Source: Candidatus Methylobacter oryzae
GTDB lineage: Bacteria; Pseudomonadota; Gammaproteobacteria; Methylococcales; Methylomonadaceae
NCBI GenBank assembly: GCA_945861405.1
Contig: CAMAUL010000003.1
Location: 39,721 to 103,720 of the forward strand
Length of the DNA: 64,000 bases
Reading direction: 5' to 3'
A program made the translations under genes and the position numbers. Shown here one piece after another: positions 37,787 through 49,297 of this stretch. Below the pieces are notes generated by a model, which was not told the DNA's origin, made no database searches, and worked only from the letters and a program-made list of their open reading frames with translations. Position 1 is the first letter of the stretch, and each line of letters starts with the position of its first letter.

Positions 37787-39730
37787 CTAGCAACCTAGTT
37801 TTTTCTGCTGCATACTTTCGGAATAGAAGAAAATCCCAAGTTTTTCCTGCTTTGCGTGATACATTGCGGTATCGGCAAGATGAAGTAGGCCCTCGCCATT
37901 ATTGGCATCCCGTGGATAAACGGCAATGCCGATACTGCCGCCCAAGGTAAATTCCATTTCCTGAATAATATAAGGTTCGCGTAATTTACTCAGTATTTTT
38001 TCAGCGACCGGCGAGGCTCCATCAGTATCGGTTTCCGGTAGTAATAGAGCAAATTCATCTCCGCCCAGACGAGCGGCAATATCGGAATCGCGAAGAGTAG
38101 AGGAAATTCTTCTGGCTGTTTCTTTGAGCACCTCGTCGCCAACAGCGTGTCCCATACTATCGTTTACAAATTTGAAGCGATCCAGATCCAGGTAAAAAAG
38201 TGAAACCGACAGTTTGGTGCGATGCGCCATAGTGATGGTGTGCTGAAGCTGGTCGGCAAATAACCGGCGATTTGCCAGCCCGGTTAACTCGTCGTAATAA
38301 GACAGCCAGATTAAGCGATCATCGGCTTGTTTGCGTAAAGTGATGTCGTGCACAATGGTATTGACGCCTATGCATTGGCTGGATTCATCGTAAACAGGGG
38401 TGTCTGTTACCTCAAGCCAATGGATATTTTTTTGCGCATCGTATATTTCTAACTGATACGATGAATTGGGAATGCCTTGGATAGACCATTGGGGATGCTC
38501 ATCTATTTTAAGGTTAATCGGATTATCAGTGAGGTACTCCTGGTAATGGGCCGTAAACTCATCCACGGTGTATCCGAGTATGTTGGTTATTGAAGGGCTA
38601 GCGTAAGAGAATATGCCTTCGCAATCGCGCTGATAAAAAAAGTATTCATTACGCAGATTTTCAACCAGACTCCGAAATTTATGTTCGCTGGAATTCAGTT
38701 CGGCGGTGCGTTTTATGACCAGATGCTCAAGGTCGGTTTTTAATGTTTGCAGGATTTTGTTGGTCGTCAGAACTTCGGCTTTCGACAGTTTCATTTTCTT
38801 GTTTTGTCTACGAACTCGGGCAATCCATAGCAGCAATAAGACCAATACGCTTATGAACGCCGCTGCCATTTTCCAAATCAGTTCATAGTCGATTGACGGC
38901 TTAATGCTGGGAACCCATTTAGCCTGGATAGCCTGCATTTCTTCCGCACTGATCGTAGCCAGCGCTTTTTGTAAAATAGCCGCCAGAACCGGCCAGTCTT
39001 TACGGATGGCAATGCTGTCATTAATGCTTTTATTGGCGCTGTCGCCATCATAGATAGCAGCAAATTTCAGATCAGTTAGTAAATATTTTGTTTGCAGATA
39101 ACTGGCTGTAGCCATAAAAGTAATGGCTGCATCGGCTTTTTCTGTGCTGACTGCATTTAGCCCGTCCAGCATGGAACTTCCAAAATGGGGCCTGACTGAA
39201 GGCAGCTCCTTGATGACCTGGTCGGCATACTGATAACCCTTAACCAACGCGACCCTTTTCCCGGCAAGGTCGTTGCGATTTTTGATCGTGTCATTTTCTC
39301 TTTTGGTTACGATAACCAGGGATTTCATTAAATAAGGTTGCGTGAAGATAAACCACTGCGCACGATCCGGTCGATTGACCATCGTAGCGACTACATCAAC
39401 TTTCTGTGTTGTAGCGGCTTCGTATAATTTGTTCCAGTTAGTGCTGGGGTAAGTTTCAAATTTAATGCCTAACCGTTTGCTCAGCTTGTTCATGACTTCG
39501 ATGGCAATACCTTCAAGCTCCCCCGAATCGTTGACAAAACTATAGGGCGGCACCGAACCGTCAAAAGCAATCCGTATCCTTTTATGATGCGATAACCACT
39601 CCTGCTCTTTAACAGTCAACTGCACGACGGGATCGAGATTATTCCTGTTTGAAATAATGTCATTAGCGTCATCCGCTGCCGCTGCATTCAACAGGAAAAT
39701 GAACAAAAACAATGAAATTAAATAAGGCAT
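37787..39730 (-). CDS. Diguanylate cyclase with periplasmic substrate-binding (SBP3), PAS and GGDEF domains
   Basis: SBP_bac_3 motifs (IRIAFDGSVPPYSFVNDSGELEGIAIEVMNKL), one TM, PAS/PAC, then DELTGLANRRLF and RLGGDEFALLLPE. Confidence 0.92.
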   Translation of the reverse strand: MPYLISLFLFIFLLNAAAADDANDIISNRNNLDPVVQLTVKEQEWLSHHKRIRIAFDGSVPPYSFVNDSGELEGIAIEVMNKLSKRLGIKFETYPSTNWNKLYEAATTQKVDVVATMVNRPDRAQWFIFTQPYLMKSLVIVTKRENDTIKNRNDLAGKRVALVKGYQYADQVIKELPSVRPHFGSSMLDGLNAVSTEKADAAITFMATASYLQTKYLLTDLKFAAIYDGDSANKSINDSIAIRKDWPVLAAILQKALATISAEEMQAIQAKWVPSIKPSIDYELIWKMAAAFISVLVLLLLWIARVRRQNKKMKLSKAEVLTTNKILQTLKTDLEHLVIKRTAELNSSEHKFRSLVENLRNEYFFYQRDCEGIFSYASPSITNILGYTVDEFTAHYQEYLTDNPINLKIDEHPQWSIQGIPNSSYQLEIYDAQKNIHWLEVTDTPVYDESSQCIGVNTIVHDITLRKQADDRLIWLSYYDELTGLANRRLFADQLQHTITMAHRTKLSVSLFYLDLDRFKFVNDSMGHAVGDEVLKETARRISSTLRDSDIAARLGGDEFALLLPETDTDGASPVAEKILSKLREPYIIQEMEFTLGGSIGIAVYPRDANNGEGLLHLADTAMYHAKQEKLGIFFYSESMQQKKLGC

Positions 39731-40158
39731 CGTTTGGGAACGGGATTAACTTTCAATGCAAGGCATAAGACGGGAGCCATGCATTTTATGGTCTCCTCCG
39801 CCTCGATTTAAGTCATTCATATCTGACCTGATTCTCTGAGACAAGCTAATCAGGGCAGCATTCAAAAAATGCTGGGTAAGGGCAAAAATAAACATACCAA
39901 TACAGTGATTTTTCACACCATCACCTCCACTACATAAAGCTGTTACTTTATGAAACACTTGATGTCGCTATTCTTATGCCACGCTAAAATTATAGGTAAT
40001 ATTCATATAAATATTGTGCAGTCGCTTCCATTTAATCCATGAAGAATTGTTTCTATATTAATTGCGCGTCAAAACTCGGTATCCATGCTCCCTCTCCTGC
40101 TGGACAATGCTGTTAAGTTAAGCGATTTTTTAGTTCACATGAGAATGTAGTGATCGCT

Positions 40159-40202
40159 GGAGTGCAAGCTCTGCTTGCGTTAACAGGCGGATCCTGCACT
40201 CC
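40159..40202. repeat. Imperfect palindrome GGAGTGCAAGCTCTGCTTGCG...CCTGCACTCC
   Basis: 44 bp; second copy of the same length at 53706-53749. Confidence 0.88.
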
Positions 40203-40613
40203 AAATGCTTTTCTTAACTTAACGACATTGTCTTGCTGAAGTGCACATAAAAAACGTGACTATCCAAAAGTTTACCCCCTGATTACGGAAAAAATACAAA
40301 AGCCGCGAAGAAATCACGATTTAATTGGTACGAAATTTTTTCCAAACAATTCGCGAAAAAACAAAGCGAAATGCATGCCATTTTTTAAAATAGCAATAAT
40401 AATCACAGGCTAAGACTTTAATTCAGATTTTGATTTGATTGATGCCATGATATTGACATCACAATGCGGCAAGGAATTGCTGGTGAGCGGCAATTCTGTT
40501 CTGGTATGTTTAATTTTTGATCACTGGAATCCTGTGGATAAATTTCAATTGCTATGATTCTGTGTCAAAAAAAGCGTGAGCAAAAGACGCATCCCTTGCT
40601 CACGCGACTGGCA

Positions 40614-40976
40614 TTAACTTTTTCCTGGCAACATGCCGACCGAACCGGGTTTGATGCGTTTGCAGGTAACAACCACATCTTCCAGGTGACACTGGTTTTT
40701 GCCTTGATTGGCGCCGGTGCATGGCTTGCAGGCGGCCTTGCCCCCGTCCTTTACTTTTTCAACATGCCAACCGTAGCCTTGCGACTGACAAAATGTCTTG
40801 CTGTATCGAGTAATGTTATAAGGTTTTGATGCCGTTGCAATGGCTTCGGATTCTGCTTCACACGCCGCCGAGGGCAGCGTGTTAGCCATAAGATCGCGGT
40901 AAATATATTCTGTTGCCGATGCTGTTCCTGAAAAAAAAGCTAACACCGCACACAGGCATATCAAATTAAGTTTCAT
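40614..40976 (-). CDS. Hypothetical secreted Cys-containing protein
   Basis: 120 aa with signal peptide MKLNLICLCAVLAFFSGTASA and 6 Cys in the mature region. Confidence 0.65.
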   Translation of the reverse strand: MKLNLICLCAVLAFFSGTASATEYIYRDLMANTLPSAACEAESEAIATASKPYNITRYSKTFCQSQGYGWHVEKVKDGGKAACKPCTGANQGKNQCHLEDVVVTCKRIKPGSVGMLPGKS

Positions 40977-41075
40977 GTTCTCTCCTGATTATTTTAAGGG
41001 ATTGGACAAAAGCGATCACTTGTCCATAAAGCAAGTGCGCGGCTATCTATAAGACTGCTTGTCATGATGTTGATT

Positions 41076-41249
41076 TCAATTCAAAACGCGGATATTCATC
41101 TGCGCCGTTTCCTCTTCCAATTGCTGTTTGATCGGCGCAAATTTTTCGTTTTCGCTTTGCTTGACCATTGCAATGGTCACCAATAAAGTAAAGACCGTGC
41201 AACCCACATACAGCCAGAACTTGTCTTTTGTTTGCTCTTCTTCGCTCAT
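41076..41249 (-). CDS. Small single-TM protein
   Basis: MSEEEQTKDKFWLYVGCTVFTLLVTIAMVKQSENEKFAPIKQQLEEETAQMNIRVLN*. Confidence 0.5.
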   Translation of the reverse strand: MSEEEQTKDKFWLYVGCTVFTLLVTIAMVKQSENEKFAPIKQQLEEETAQMNIRVLN

Positions 41250-41683
41250 TTTTCACACCTTTTGTTATTTTAAATCATCAATGAAAGTACTCAGGTTGAT
41301 AAGAAATCAACATGGGGACTCATTTTCCCTGAGGCTTACGCTTCCTCCGGTTCAACTACTTCACCTTGATAACTTGAGCGCTCAACAATGTCGGCAGCCA
41401 AGTTGGCGTACATATTGGCAGTCGCATGACGCATAAAATATCTTCTTTCATGATAGTAGCGTATCAATACTATAAAAGATGCTTGAGAATCCTGTCAACT
41501 AAATATCGATTCGATACAAGCTGCATCCGGTTAGCCGTTTTCTGTCAAATAATTCACTTCGTGTTAAGGCAATGCAACCAGGACTGCACCCTGCGGCAAA
41601 TTCTGCGATAATAAAACATAATAAACAGCTTATAAATTGCCGGGCTGATGTCGGTTACAATTTTTATTCACCAACCTAATTCT

Positions 41684-43168
41684 ATGAACCAAAACACTGC
41701 ATTTAAACCTTGTGACTTAGTTATCTTTGGCGCTTTGGGCGATTTATCCCGCCGCAAGCTGCTTATTTCTCTGTACCGGCTTGAAAAAGCCAATCTGATT
41801 GAAGCCGACACCCGCATCATCGGCATAGACCTACACGAGGCCGATAATTCAGCGTTTATCGGGATTATCCATAAAAGTTTACAAGAGTTTTTAAATGACA
41901 TTATTGACGAACAAGTGTGGGCCAGTTTTTCGTCACGGCTGTCCTATCTGAAAATAGATTTAACCCAGCCGGATCAATATCGACAACTGAATAGCGTCAT
42001 TGACGGCAAATCCAGGGTTATGGTCAATTATTTTGCCGTTGCCCCATTTTTATTCACTAATATTTGTCAGGGACTGAACAGCTGCGGAGTTTTGAATAAG
42101 GAATCGCGGATGGTGATGGAAAAACCGATCGGCCATGATCTTCAATCCTCAAAAGATATTAATGATGCGGTTGCCGAGGTGTTCAACGAAGATCAGGTTT
42201 ACCGGATTGATCATTATCTGGGCAAGGAAACGGTGCTGAATTTGTTGGCTTTGCGCTTTGCCAATTCCATTTTCACCACCAACTGGGATCACAATACCAT
42301 CGACCATATCCAGATTACCGTCGCTGAAGAGGTCGGTATTGAAGGGCGCTGGGATTATTTCGACAAAACCGGCCAGTTGCGCGACATGCTGCAAAATCAC
42401 CTGTTGCAGATCCTGACCTTTGTGGCGATGGAGCCGCCGGTCAATCTGGAGGCGCAAAGCATCCACAACGAAAAAATAAAAGTGCTGTCCGCGCTACGAC
42501 CGATTACCCAGGAAAATGTTGCTAGAAAAACCGTGCGTGGGCAATACACGACGGGGGAGCTTAAGAGCAAGCCGATGCCGGGCTATCTTGAAGAAGAAGG
42601 AGCCAATACCCAAAGCATCACGGAAAGTTTTGTCGCGTTGAAAGTGGATATTGATAACTGGCGCTGGGCGGGTGTACCGTTTTACTTGCGTACCGGTAAA
42701 CGCATGAAATATAAACGCACTGAAATCGTCGTTAATTTTAAGCAATTGCCGCACAACATTTTTAAAGAGAGTTTTAAGGATTTGCCACAAAATAAACTGA
42801 TCATTCACTTGCAGCCGAATGAGGGTGTGGAAATCCAGATGCTCAATAAAATACCGGGTATCGATGAGAATATTCTGCTGAAAAAAAACAAGCTGGATTT
42901 GAGTTTTTCCGAGATTAAAAAAAGCAAAATTTTCGGCGGCTATGAGAAACTGGTGCTGGAAGCAATGCGGGGTAACCCGACCTTGTTTCTTAGCCGCGAA
43001 GAGATTGAGCAGGCCTGGACATGGATAGACTCGATACAGGATGCCTGGGCGCATGCCGATGTTACGCCACAACCTTATCCGGCCGGTACTTGGGGGCCTG
43101 ACGCAGCCAATGACTTAATTGCCAGGGACGAAAGAGCCTGGGAAGATGAAGCGGATAAATTAATGTAA
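41684..43168 (+). CDS. zwf: Glucose-6-phosphate 1-dehydrogenase
   Basis: VIFGALGDLSRRKLLISLYRL; YRIDHYLGKETVLNLLALRFANSIF. Confidence 0.97.
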   Translation: MNQNTAFKPCDLVIFGALGDLSRRKLLISLYRLEKANLIEADTRIIGIDLHEADNSAFIGIIHKSLQEFLNDIIDEQVWASFSSRLSYLKIDLTQPDQYRQLNSVIDGKSRVMVNYFAVAPFLFTNICQGLNSCGVLNKESRMVMEKPIGHDLQSSKDINDAVAEVFNEDQVYRIDHYLGKETVLNLLALRFANSIFTTNWDHNTIDHIQITVAEEVGIEGRWDYFDKTGQLRDMLQNHLLQILTFVAMEPPVNLEAQSIHNEKIKVLSALRPITQENVARKTVRGQYTTGELKSKPMPGYLEEEGANTQSITESFVALKVDIDNWRWAGVPFYLRTGKRMKYKRTEIVVNFKQLPHNIFKESFKDLPQNKLIIHLQPNEGVEIQMLNKIPGIDENILLKKNKLDLSFSEIKKSKIFGGYEKLVLEAMRGNPTLFLSREEIEQAWTWIDSIQDAWAHADVTPQPYPAGTWGPDAANDLIARDERAWEDEADKLM

Positions 43169-43241
43169 GGCGTTTTCAATGTAATGCCTTAATTTGGCGC
43201 AGATTAACCGTAGATATACGGCCATATTTTCGATTTTTTAT

Positions 43242-43266
43242 GTAGGGTACGCTGTGCGTACCCTAC
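43242..43266. repeat. Palindrome GTAGGGTACGCTGTGCGTACCCTAC
   Basis: Same family as 22206-22261. Confidence 0.88.
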
Positions 43267-43318
43267 GATGAATTGCAAAACCGAAAACTTGACCGTTCAG
43301 ATTATAAAAGGAACAACT

Positions 43319-45139
43319 ATGCACGCCGTATTAGAAAAAGTGACTAACGAAGTTACCCTGCGCAGCCTTGAAACGCGCTCAGCCTATCTGGCACGTGTTG
43401 ACGCGGCTGCTAAAAAAGAGCCGCATCGTGCCGAACTGGCTTGCGGCAATCTGGCTCACGCCTTTGCCGCTTGCGGAGCCGGAGAAAAAATCGATTTGAC
43501 CGGGCAGAAAAAAGCCAATATTGCGATTATCTCTGCTTATAACGATATGCTGTCGGCGCATGAACCTTATAAAGATGCGCCTGCATTGATTAAAGCTGCC
43601 ATCAAGGAAGCGGGCGGTGTGGCCCAGTTCGCAGGCGGCGTACCGGCCATGTGCGACGGCGTCACCCAAGGTCGCCCCGGCATGGAGCTGTCGTTGTTCA
43701 GCCGCGATGTGATTGCGATGGCTACGGCCGTGAGTTTAAGCCACAACATGTTTGACGGCGCGCTGTATTTAGGAGTTTGCGACAAGATTGTGCCGGGACT
43801 GCTGATCGGCGCTTTGAGTTTCGGCCATTTGCCCGCCGTGTTCGTACCGGCAGGTCCGATGCCCAGCGGCCTGCCCAATAAAGAAAAAGTGCGTATCCGC
43901 CAGCTTTACGCCGAAGGCAAAATCGACCGTAAAGAACTGCTGGAATCTGAGGCGGCATCCTATCACAGCGCGGGCACCTGCACGTTTTACGGCACCGCAA
44001 ACAGCAACCAGATGATGGTCGAGATTATGGGCTTGCATCTGCCGGGCAGTTCGTTCATCAACCCTTATACACCATTGCGCGATGAACTGACCAAAGCCGC
44101 AGCCAGACAGGTTTTAAAATTTACCGCGCTGGGCGATGATTTCCGCCCCATCGGGCATGTGATCGACGAAAAAGCGATTGTGAATGCAATCGTCGGCTTA
44201 TTGGCGACGGGCGGTTCCACCAATCACACCATCCATCTGGTCGCTATTGCACGGACTGCGGGCATCATCATCAACTGGGACGATTTCGACAAGCTTTCCA
44301 GGGCGGTGCCGTTGCTGACCCGCATTTACCCGAACGGACAGGCGGATATTAATCACTTTCAGGCCGCAGGCGGCATGGGCGTGTTGATTGCCGAACTGTT
44401 AAAAAACGGCCTTCTGCATGAAGATATTCTGACGATTGCAGATCAACGCGGCATGAAGAATTATGTACAAGAACCAAAATTGATTGACGGCAAGTTAACC
44501 TGGGAGCCTTGCCCGAAAGCCTCTTTGGATGCGGAAGTTATCAGCACCGTCGCCCAACCCTTTGCAGCCAGTGGCGGCTTGCATGTGATGCACGGCAATT
44601 TGGGGCGCGGCGTATCCAAAGTTTCCGCTGTAGCGGAAATACATCAGATCGTTGAAGCGCCTGCGATGGTGTTCGATGATCAGGATGACGTGGTTGCGGC
44701 CTTTAGACGCGGCGAAATGGAAAAAGATGTTATCGTGGTGCTGCGCTTCCAGGGGCCGAAATCCAACGGTATGCCCGAATTGCACAAATTAACGCCGCCG
44801 CTGGGCGTGTTGCAGGACAAGGGCTTCAAGGTCGCACTGGTGACCGATGGCCGGATGTCCGGCGCGTCGGGCAAGGTACCCTCAGCCATCCACATGTGCC
44901 CCGAGTGCGAAGAGGGCGGGCCGCTGGCGAAAGTACATACCGGCGACATCATCCGACTGAATACCCAAACCGGCGAAGTGAATGTGCTGGTAGACGCCGC
45001 TGAATTTGCCGCACGTATTCCGGTCGTCAATAGCGCCAAAGGCCACCATTTCGGCATGGGCCGCGAATTGTTCGGCGGTTTCCGTCTGGGTGCATCTTCT
45101 GCCGAAACCGGTGCCTGCAACCTGTTTGTTGCCGATTAA
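43319..45139 (+). CDS. edd: Phosphogluconate dehydratase
   Basis: [50 protein letters not shown]. Confidence 0.97.
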   Translation: MHAVLEKVTNEVTLRSLETRSAYLARVDAAAKKEPHRAELACGNLAHAFAACGAGEKIDLTGQKKANIAIISAYNDMLSAHEPYKDAPALIKAAIKEAGGVAQFAGGVPAMCDGVTQGRPGMELSLFSRDVIAMATAVSLSHNMFDGALYLGVCDKIVPGLLIGALSFGHLPAVFVPAGPMPSGLPNKEKVRIRQLYAEGKIDRKELLESEAASYHSAGTCTFYGTANSNQMMVEIMGLHLPGSSFINPYTPLRDELTKAAARQVLKFTALGDDFRPIGHVIDEKAIVNAIVGLLATGGSTNHTIHLVAIARTAGIIINWDDFDKLSRAVPLLTRIYPNGQADINHFQAAGGMGVLIAELLKNGLLHEDILTIADQRGMKNYVQEPKLIDGKLTWEPCPKASLDAEVISTVAQPFAASGGLHVMHGNLGRGVSKVSAVAEIHQIVEAPAMVFDDQDDVVAAFRRGEMEKDVIVVLRFQGPKSNGMPELHKLTPPLGVLQDKGFKVALVTDGRMSGASGKVPSAIHMCPECEEGGPLAKVHTGDIIRLNTQTGEVNVLVDAAEFAARIPVVNSAKGHHFGMGRELFGGFRLGASSAETGACNLFVAD

Positions 45140-45206
45140 TGTAACTGATCACCCTGATAGACACCGGATTTTGAACGTCATAAAACATGCAGTTTAGAGC
45201 GATAAG

Positions 45207-45268
45207 GTTCAAAGCCAGCTTTGAACTCCGACATCCACGTTTTCTGGAGTCCAAAGCTGGCTTTGGAC
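45207..45268. repeat. 62-bp repeat GTTCAAAGCCAGCTTTGAACTCC...GGAGTCCAAAGCTGGCTTTGGAC
   Basis: Same length and architecture as 14196-14257 and 53599-53660. Confidence 0.92.
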
Positions 45269-45344
45269 ATTTCAAAATCGGCTTTGCGATTTAATAAGGT
45301 GTGAGTAGTTGCCGATTAATAACTATAAAAATTAAGGTAAAACA

Positions 45345-45995
45345 ATGACTCAAAATAACTGGAAAATTCAACCCAACATTATTTTAAACACTTGCCCGGT
45401 GATGCCCGTGATGGTCATCCAGGATCTGGACGATGCCGTTCCTCTGGCGCAGGCCTTGGTCGCAGGCGGCATTAAAGTGCTGGAAATAACGCTACGCACC
45501 CCAATAGCGCTGGATGCGATCAGACTTATCAGCAGGAAAGTCAAAGACGCCATCGTCGGCGCAGGCACTATCACCACGCCCGAACAATTAAAGGCGGCGG
45601 AAGATGCGGGCGCTGTGTTTGCGATTAGCCCCGGCTTAACGCCGAGGCTTTTAGCCGCCGCCCAAGCCGGAAATATCGCGCTGATCCCTGGCATAGCCAC
45701 GCTGTCGGAACTGATGCTGGGCATGGAGTATGGGCTGGATCATTTCAAATTCTTCCCGGCCGAAGCGGCGGGCGGCATACCGATGCTAAAATCCATCGCG
45801 GGGCCTGTCCCCCAAGTGACTTTCTGCCCGACCGGCGGCATTTCGCCGGAAAATTACAACAGTTATTTACAGCTAAGCAATGTCGCCTGCGTCGGCGGAT
45901 CATGGCTGGCGCCTGCGGATGTGGTAAAATCAAAAAACTGGGCTAAGGTTACCGAATTGGCAAAACAAGCCATAGACCGTGCTGTTTCGGTTTGA
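45345..45995 (+). CDS. eda: 2-dehydro-3-deoxy-phosphogluconate aldolase
   Basis: GGIKVLEITLRTPIALDAIR; FKFFPAEAAGGIPMLKSI; FCPTGGISPENYNSYL. Confidence 0.97.
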   Translation: MTQNNWKIQPNIILNTCPVMPVMVIQDLDDAVPLAQALVAGGIKVLEITLRTPIALDAIRLISRKVKDAIVGAGTITTPEQLKAAEDAGAVFAISPGLTPRLLAAAQAGNIALIPGIATLSELMLGMEYGLDHFKFFPAEAAGGIPMLKSIAGPVPQVTFCPTGGISPENYNSYLQLSNVACVGGSWLAPADVVKSKNWAKVTELAKQAIDRAVSV

Positions 45996-46145
45996 GTTTA
46001 TTCTTTGCGGAAATGAAAGATATTTTTACTGTATTAAGTGAACACCCTTTAAAATATAACCAAGATTAATTACGCAATCGGCTAGTTAACACTTTAATAG
46101 CCATTTGATGACGCTACAGACCCTGTTACAAAACCGAGAAAACCC

Positions 46146-47447
46146 ATGACTAAACAGCGCAGTGTTACCTTAAATGAGGAAACTCAAGCTTTATGCGAGT
46201 TACCAATTTTATCTGGGACTATTGGCCCCGATGTAGTGGACATTCAAACGCTATATCAAAAAACTGGCATGTTTACCTATGACCCCGGTTTTACCTCAAC
46301 AGCCAGTTGCAGCTCATCGATAACCTATATAGATGGTGAAAAAGGGATACTGCTGTATCGTGGCTACCCTATCGAGCAACTTGCGGAACATTGCACTTTT
46401 TTGGAAGTTTGCTACCTGCTGCTGAATGGCGAATTGCCCAGCCCTGATGAGATGCAGCAGTTCGAAGGCACTATAACCATGCACACAATGGTGCATGATC
46501 AACTGACTAACTTTTTCAAAGGCTTTCGCCGCGATGCCCACCCGATGGCTATTATGGTTGCTGTGGTCGGCGCATTGTCAGCGTTTTATCATGATGCATT
46601 GGACATAAAATCCAAAAAAGATCGCGACCTGAGCGCCATCCGCCTGATTGCCAAAGTGCCGACCATCGTCGCGATGTGTCATAAATACAGCACCGGCTTG
46701 CCGTTTATGTATCCGCAAAACAAGCTCAGTTATGTCGAGAACTTTATGCGCATGATGCTGGGTACGCCTTGCGATGACTTCGTGCCCAACCCTGTATTGG
46801 TTAAAGCGCTGGACAGAATCCTGATCCTTCATGCCGATCACGAACAAAATGCCTCGACCTCGACAGTGCGTTTGGCAGGCTCCAGCGGCGCTAATCCTTA
46901 CGCCTGCATTACTGCCGGGATTGCCTGCCTTTGGGGAGCCGCCCACGGCGGTGCTAATGAAGCCGTGCTCAATATGTTGGAAGAGATTGACGATGTGTCT
47001 AATATCACTAAATTCATCAACAAAGCCAAGGACAAAAACGACTCGTTCAGACTGATGGGCTTCGGTCATCGGGTTTATAAAAATTATGACCCGCGCGCCA
47101 AATTAATGCGTGAAACCTGTCATGAAGTGCTCACAGAACTCGGCCTGCATGATGACAAGATATTTAAACTGGCCCTGGAACTGGAGCGTATTGCTCTTGA
47201 AGATGAGTATTTCATCGAGAAAAAACTCTACCCGAATGTCGATTATTATTCCGGTATCGTACTGCATGCCTTAGGCATACCTACCAATATGTTTACCGCG
47301 ATGTTTGCAATGGGTAGAACCGTCGGCTGGATTTCCCATTGGGATGAAATGATAGCGGATCCTGAGCAAAAAATTGGCCGACCAAGGCAGCTTTATACCG
47401 GCGCGGCAAAGCGCGATATACCGCCGCAGCATATTAAGCGGGGTTAA
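46146..47447 (+). CDS. gltA: Citrate synthase
   Basis: [55 protein letters not shown]. Confidence 0.97.
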   Translation: MTKQRSVTLNEETQALCELPILSGTIGPDVVDIQTLYQKTGMFTYDPGFTSTASCSSSITYIDGEKGILLYRGYPIEQLAEHCTFLEVCYLLLNGELPSPDEMQQFEGTITMHTMVHDQLTNFFKGFRRDAHPMAIMVAVVGALSAFYHDALDIKSKKDRDLSAIRLIAKVPTIVAMCHKYSTGLPFMYPQNKLSYVENFMRMMLGTPCDDFVPNPVLVKALDRILILHADHEQNASTSTVRLAGSSGANPYACITAGIACLWGAAHGGANEAVLNMLEEIDDVSNITKFINKAKDKNDSFRLMGFGHRVYKNYDPRAKLMRETCHEVLTELGLHDDKIFKLALELERIALEDEYFIEKKLYPNVDYYSGIVLHALGIPTNMFTAMFAMGRTVGWISHWDEMIADPEQKIGRPRQLYTGAAKRDIPPQHIKRG

Positions 47448-47517
47448 GACCCATACTCTTGAATCCCGGCAAAGATAGCCGGGATAATTAATGTGCGTTA
47501 AAACCGCAAGCCATACA

Positions 47518-48189
47518 TCATTTAAAAATCGAATTCATAAACGCTGAAATGTGTTCGATTTCTTCGCCGCAAAGGCTATGTTCCATTACATAATCATGCC
47601 ATTCGACTGCATAGTCCATCGACTTTAGCGTATCACACGCGGCCTTGCCGGATTCGACCGCTACGACGGGATCGATGATGCCGTGAGCCATAAATATCGG
47701 CGCGGCATGGTTGGCCGCTGAACGCTCGGTTTTTAACTGCTCAACAGTCGGCAAGTAAGTCGACAGCGCGACAATTCCGGCCAATTGGTGCTGATACTTT
47801 AATCCGGCATGAAGTGCAATCACGCCTCCCTGAGAAAATCCGGCCAACAAGATATGTGTCGATGGAATGCCTGAGTCAATTTCCCGTTGGATCAGCGGTT
47901 CAATCAAGTCGGCTGACTGGTAGATTCCGTCAATATCGACGCGGCGTTCCAGCGCCATCTCCAATATATCGTACCAGGAACGCATCGACATGCCGCCGTT
48001 AATGGTGACCGGCTGAATCGGCGCATTGGGGAAGATGAAATGGATATTGGCTTTGGCGGTTAAATGCAGCTCGGGAACCAGCCCTTCAAAATCATGGCCG
48101 TCCGCGCCTAAGCCGTGCAGCCAAATCACCGAATATTTATGCTCTGCTTCAGGCAGTATTTCGATGGTGCTCAATTGCATGGAATTCAT
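47518..48189 (-). CDS. Carboxylesterase/phospholipase, alpha/beta hydrolase
   Basis: YSVIWLHGLGADGHDFEGLVPEL; LLAGFSQGGVIALHAGLKY; MAHGIIDPVV. Confidence 0.93.
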   Translation of the reverse strand: MNSMQLSTIEILPEAEHKYSVIWLHGLGADGHDFEGLVPELHLTAKANIHFIFPNAPIQPVTINGGMSMRSWYDILEMALERRVDIDGIYQSADLIEPLIQREIDSGIPSTHILLAGFSQGGVIALHAGLKYQHQLAGIVALSTYLPTVEQLKTERSAANHAAPIFMAHGIIDPVVAVESGKAACDTLKSMDYAVEWHDYVMEHSLCGEEIEHISAFMNSIFK

Positions 48190-48205
48190 AAGTTCTCCAA
48201 GAGGG

Positions 48206-48619
48206 TTAATGCCAGGGATTACCGTCAAATTTCGGCAAATCAGGATTCATATAGTCCCACGGCTGGGCATCGGCCACCCATATGTCTTTTTGCGGGTGGA
48301 AGATGCCGGGATCGTCAAGAGTCGCCGCAGCAACCGGTCGTATTTTGGTAAAAGTGCTGTTTCTGCCGAACAGCGAGGTTCCGCACTCAGGGCAAAAACC
48401 GCGATAAACCGTGTTGCCGCTGACCGCAATGGTTGCATATTCCTTATAGTTGCCGGTGATGGCCAGGGTTGATGCCGGAACAAATAGGCCTGCAAAATAG
48501 GGCGCGCCTATCGCTTTCTGGCAGGTTCGGCAATGGCAGTTGAAACCGCCGATGGGTTCGGCCGATATTTCATATCTGACCGAGCCGCAAAGGCAGCCGC
48601 CGGTAATGGGGAATTTCAT
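48206..48619 (-). CDS. GFA family protein (CENP-V/glutathione-dependent formaldehyde-activating fold)
   Basis: GGCLCGSVRYEISAEPIGGFNCHCRTCQKAIGAPYFAGLFV. Confidence 0.92.
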   Translation of the reverse strand: MKFPITGGCLCGSVRYEISAEPIGGFNCHCRTCQKAIGAPYFAGLFVPASTLAITGNYKEYATIAVSGNTVYRGFCPECGTSLFGRNSTFTKIRPVAAATLDDPGIFHPQKDIWVADAQPWDYMNPDLPKFDGNPWH

Positions 48620-48727
48620 ATTTTTCTCCTTCGACTGCATGGATGCAGGAGCAATTGCCGAGAGGGATTTACCGACAAATCTGAGTACAATAGAGCGAAC
48701 CTAGTTTAACAACACCAATCATAGCCT

Positions 48728-49042
48728 ATGCTGGACGATCTTATTTTAATAGCTTTATTGCTGTGCGCATACCTGTATTGGTTTAATGGGCAACAGGCGA
48801 AGGAGATTGCGCTTAAAGCGGTCAGGGCACACTGCCTGAATCTGGACGTGCAAATGCTCGATGAGTATGTCGCCTTAAGCGGCATCCGGCTGAAAAGGGA
48901 GCCGACCGGAAAAATACGCCTGCGCCGGACATTTTTGTTTGAATTTTCTTCAACCGGAAATGAGCGCTATAACGGGGTTTGTATAATGGTGGGGAAGCGG
49001 GTCGAATCCATTCAGATGGAGCCGTACCGGATTGACGACTGA
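48728..49042 (+). CDS. DUF3301 family protein
   Basis: 104 aa N-terminal TM; AVRAHCLNLDVQMLDEYVALSGIRLKREPTGKIRLRRTFLFEFSSTGNERYNG. Confidence 0.85.
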   Translation: MLDDLILIALLLCAYLYWFNGQQAKEIALKAVRAHCLNLDVQMLDEYVALSGIRLKREPTGKIRLRRTFLFEFSSTGNERYNGVCIMVGKRVESIQMEPYRIDD

Positions 49043-49120
49043 AGGGATGCAGGAGGTAGAGCAACGCAGGGAGCAGTTGCCGATGAGTCTTGAAGAAATG
49101 TTTTTATTCTAGAAAAGCAT

Positions 49121-49261
49121 TTCGTCCACGAAAACCACAAAAAGCACGAAAATTTTCAAAAATATACCAAGGCTCTCCTGAGTTTAACGAAGGGCTGTAG
49201 GCTATCACCCAACCGGCCTGCAACATATTGATTTTTTGTGTCTTTCGTGTTTTTCGTGGAT
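49121..49261. repeat. Imperfect palindrome related to the CGTCCACGAAA family, arms split by ~75 nt
   Basis: TCGTCCACGAAAACCACAAAAAGCACGAAAATT ... TGTGTCTTTCGTGTTTTTCGTGGA. Confidence 0.7.
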
Positions 49262-49297
49262 AAATTGCGGCTTTTTTAGGTTTATTGTGGAGGATAT

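Noticed and set aside
39746-39958. 70-aa minus-strand ORF upstream of the GGDEF gene
   Set aside because: No recognisable family and atypical composition; cannot be supported as coding.
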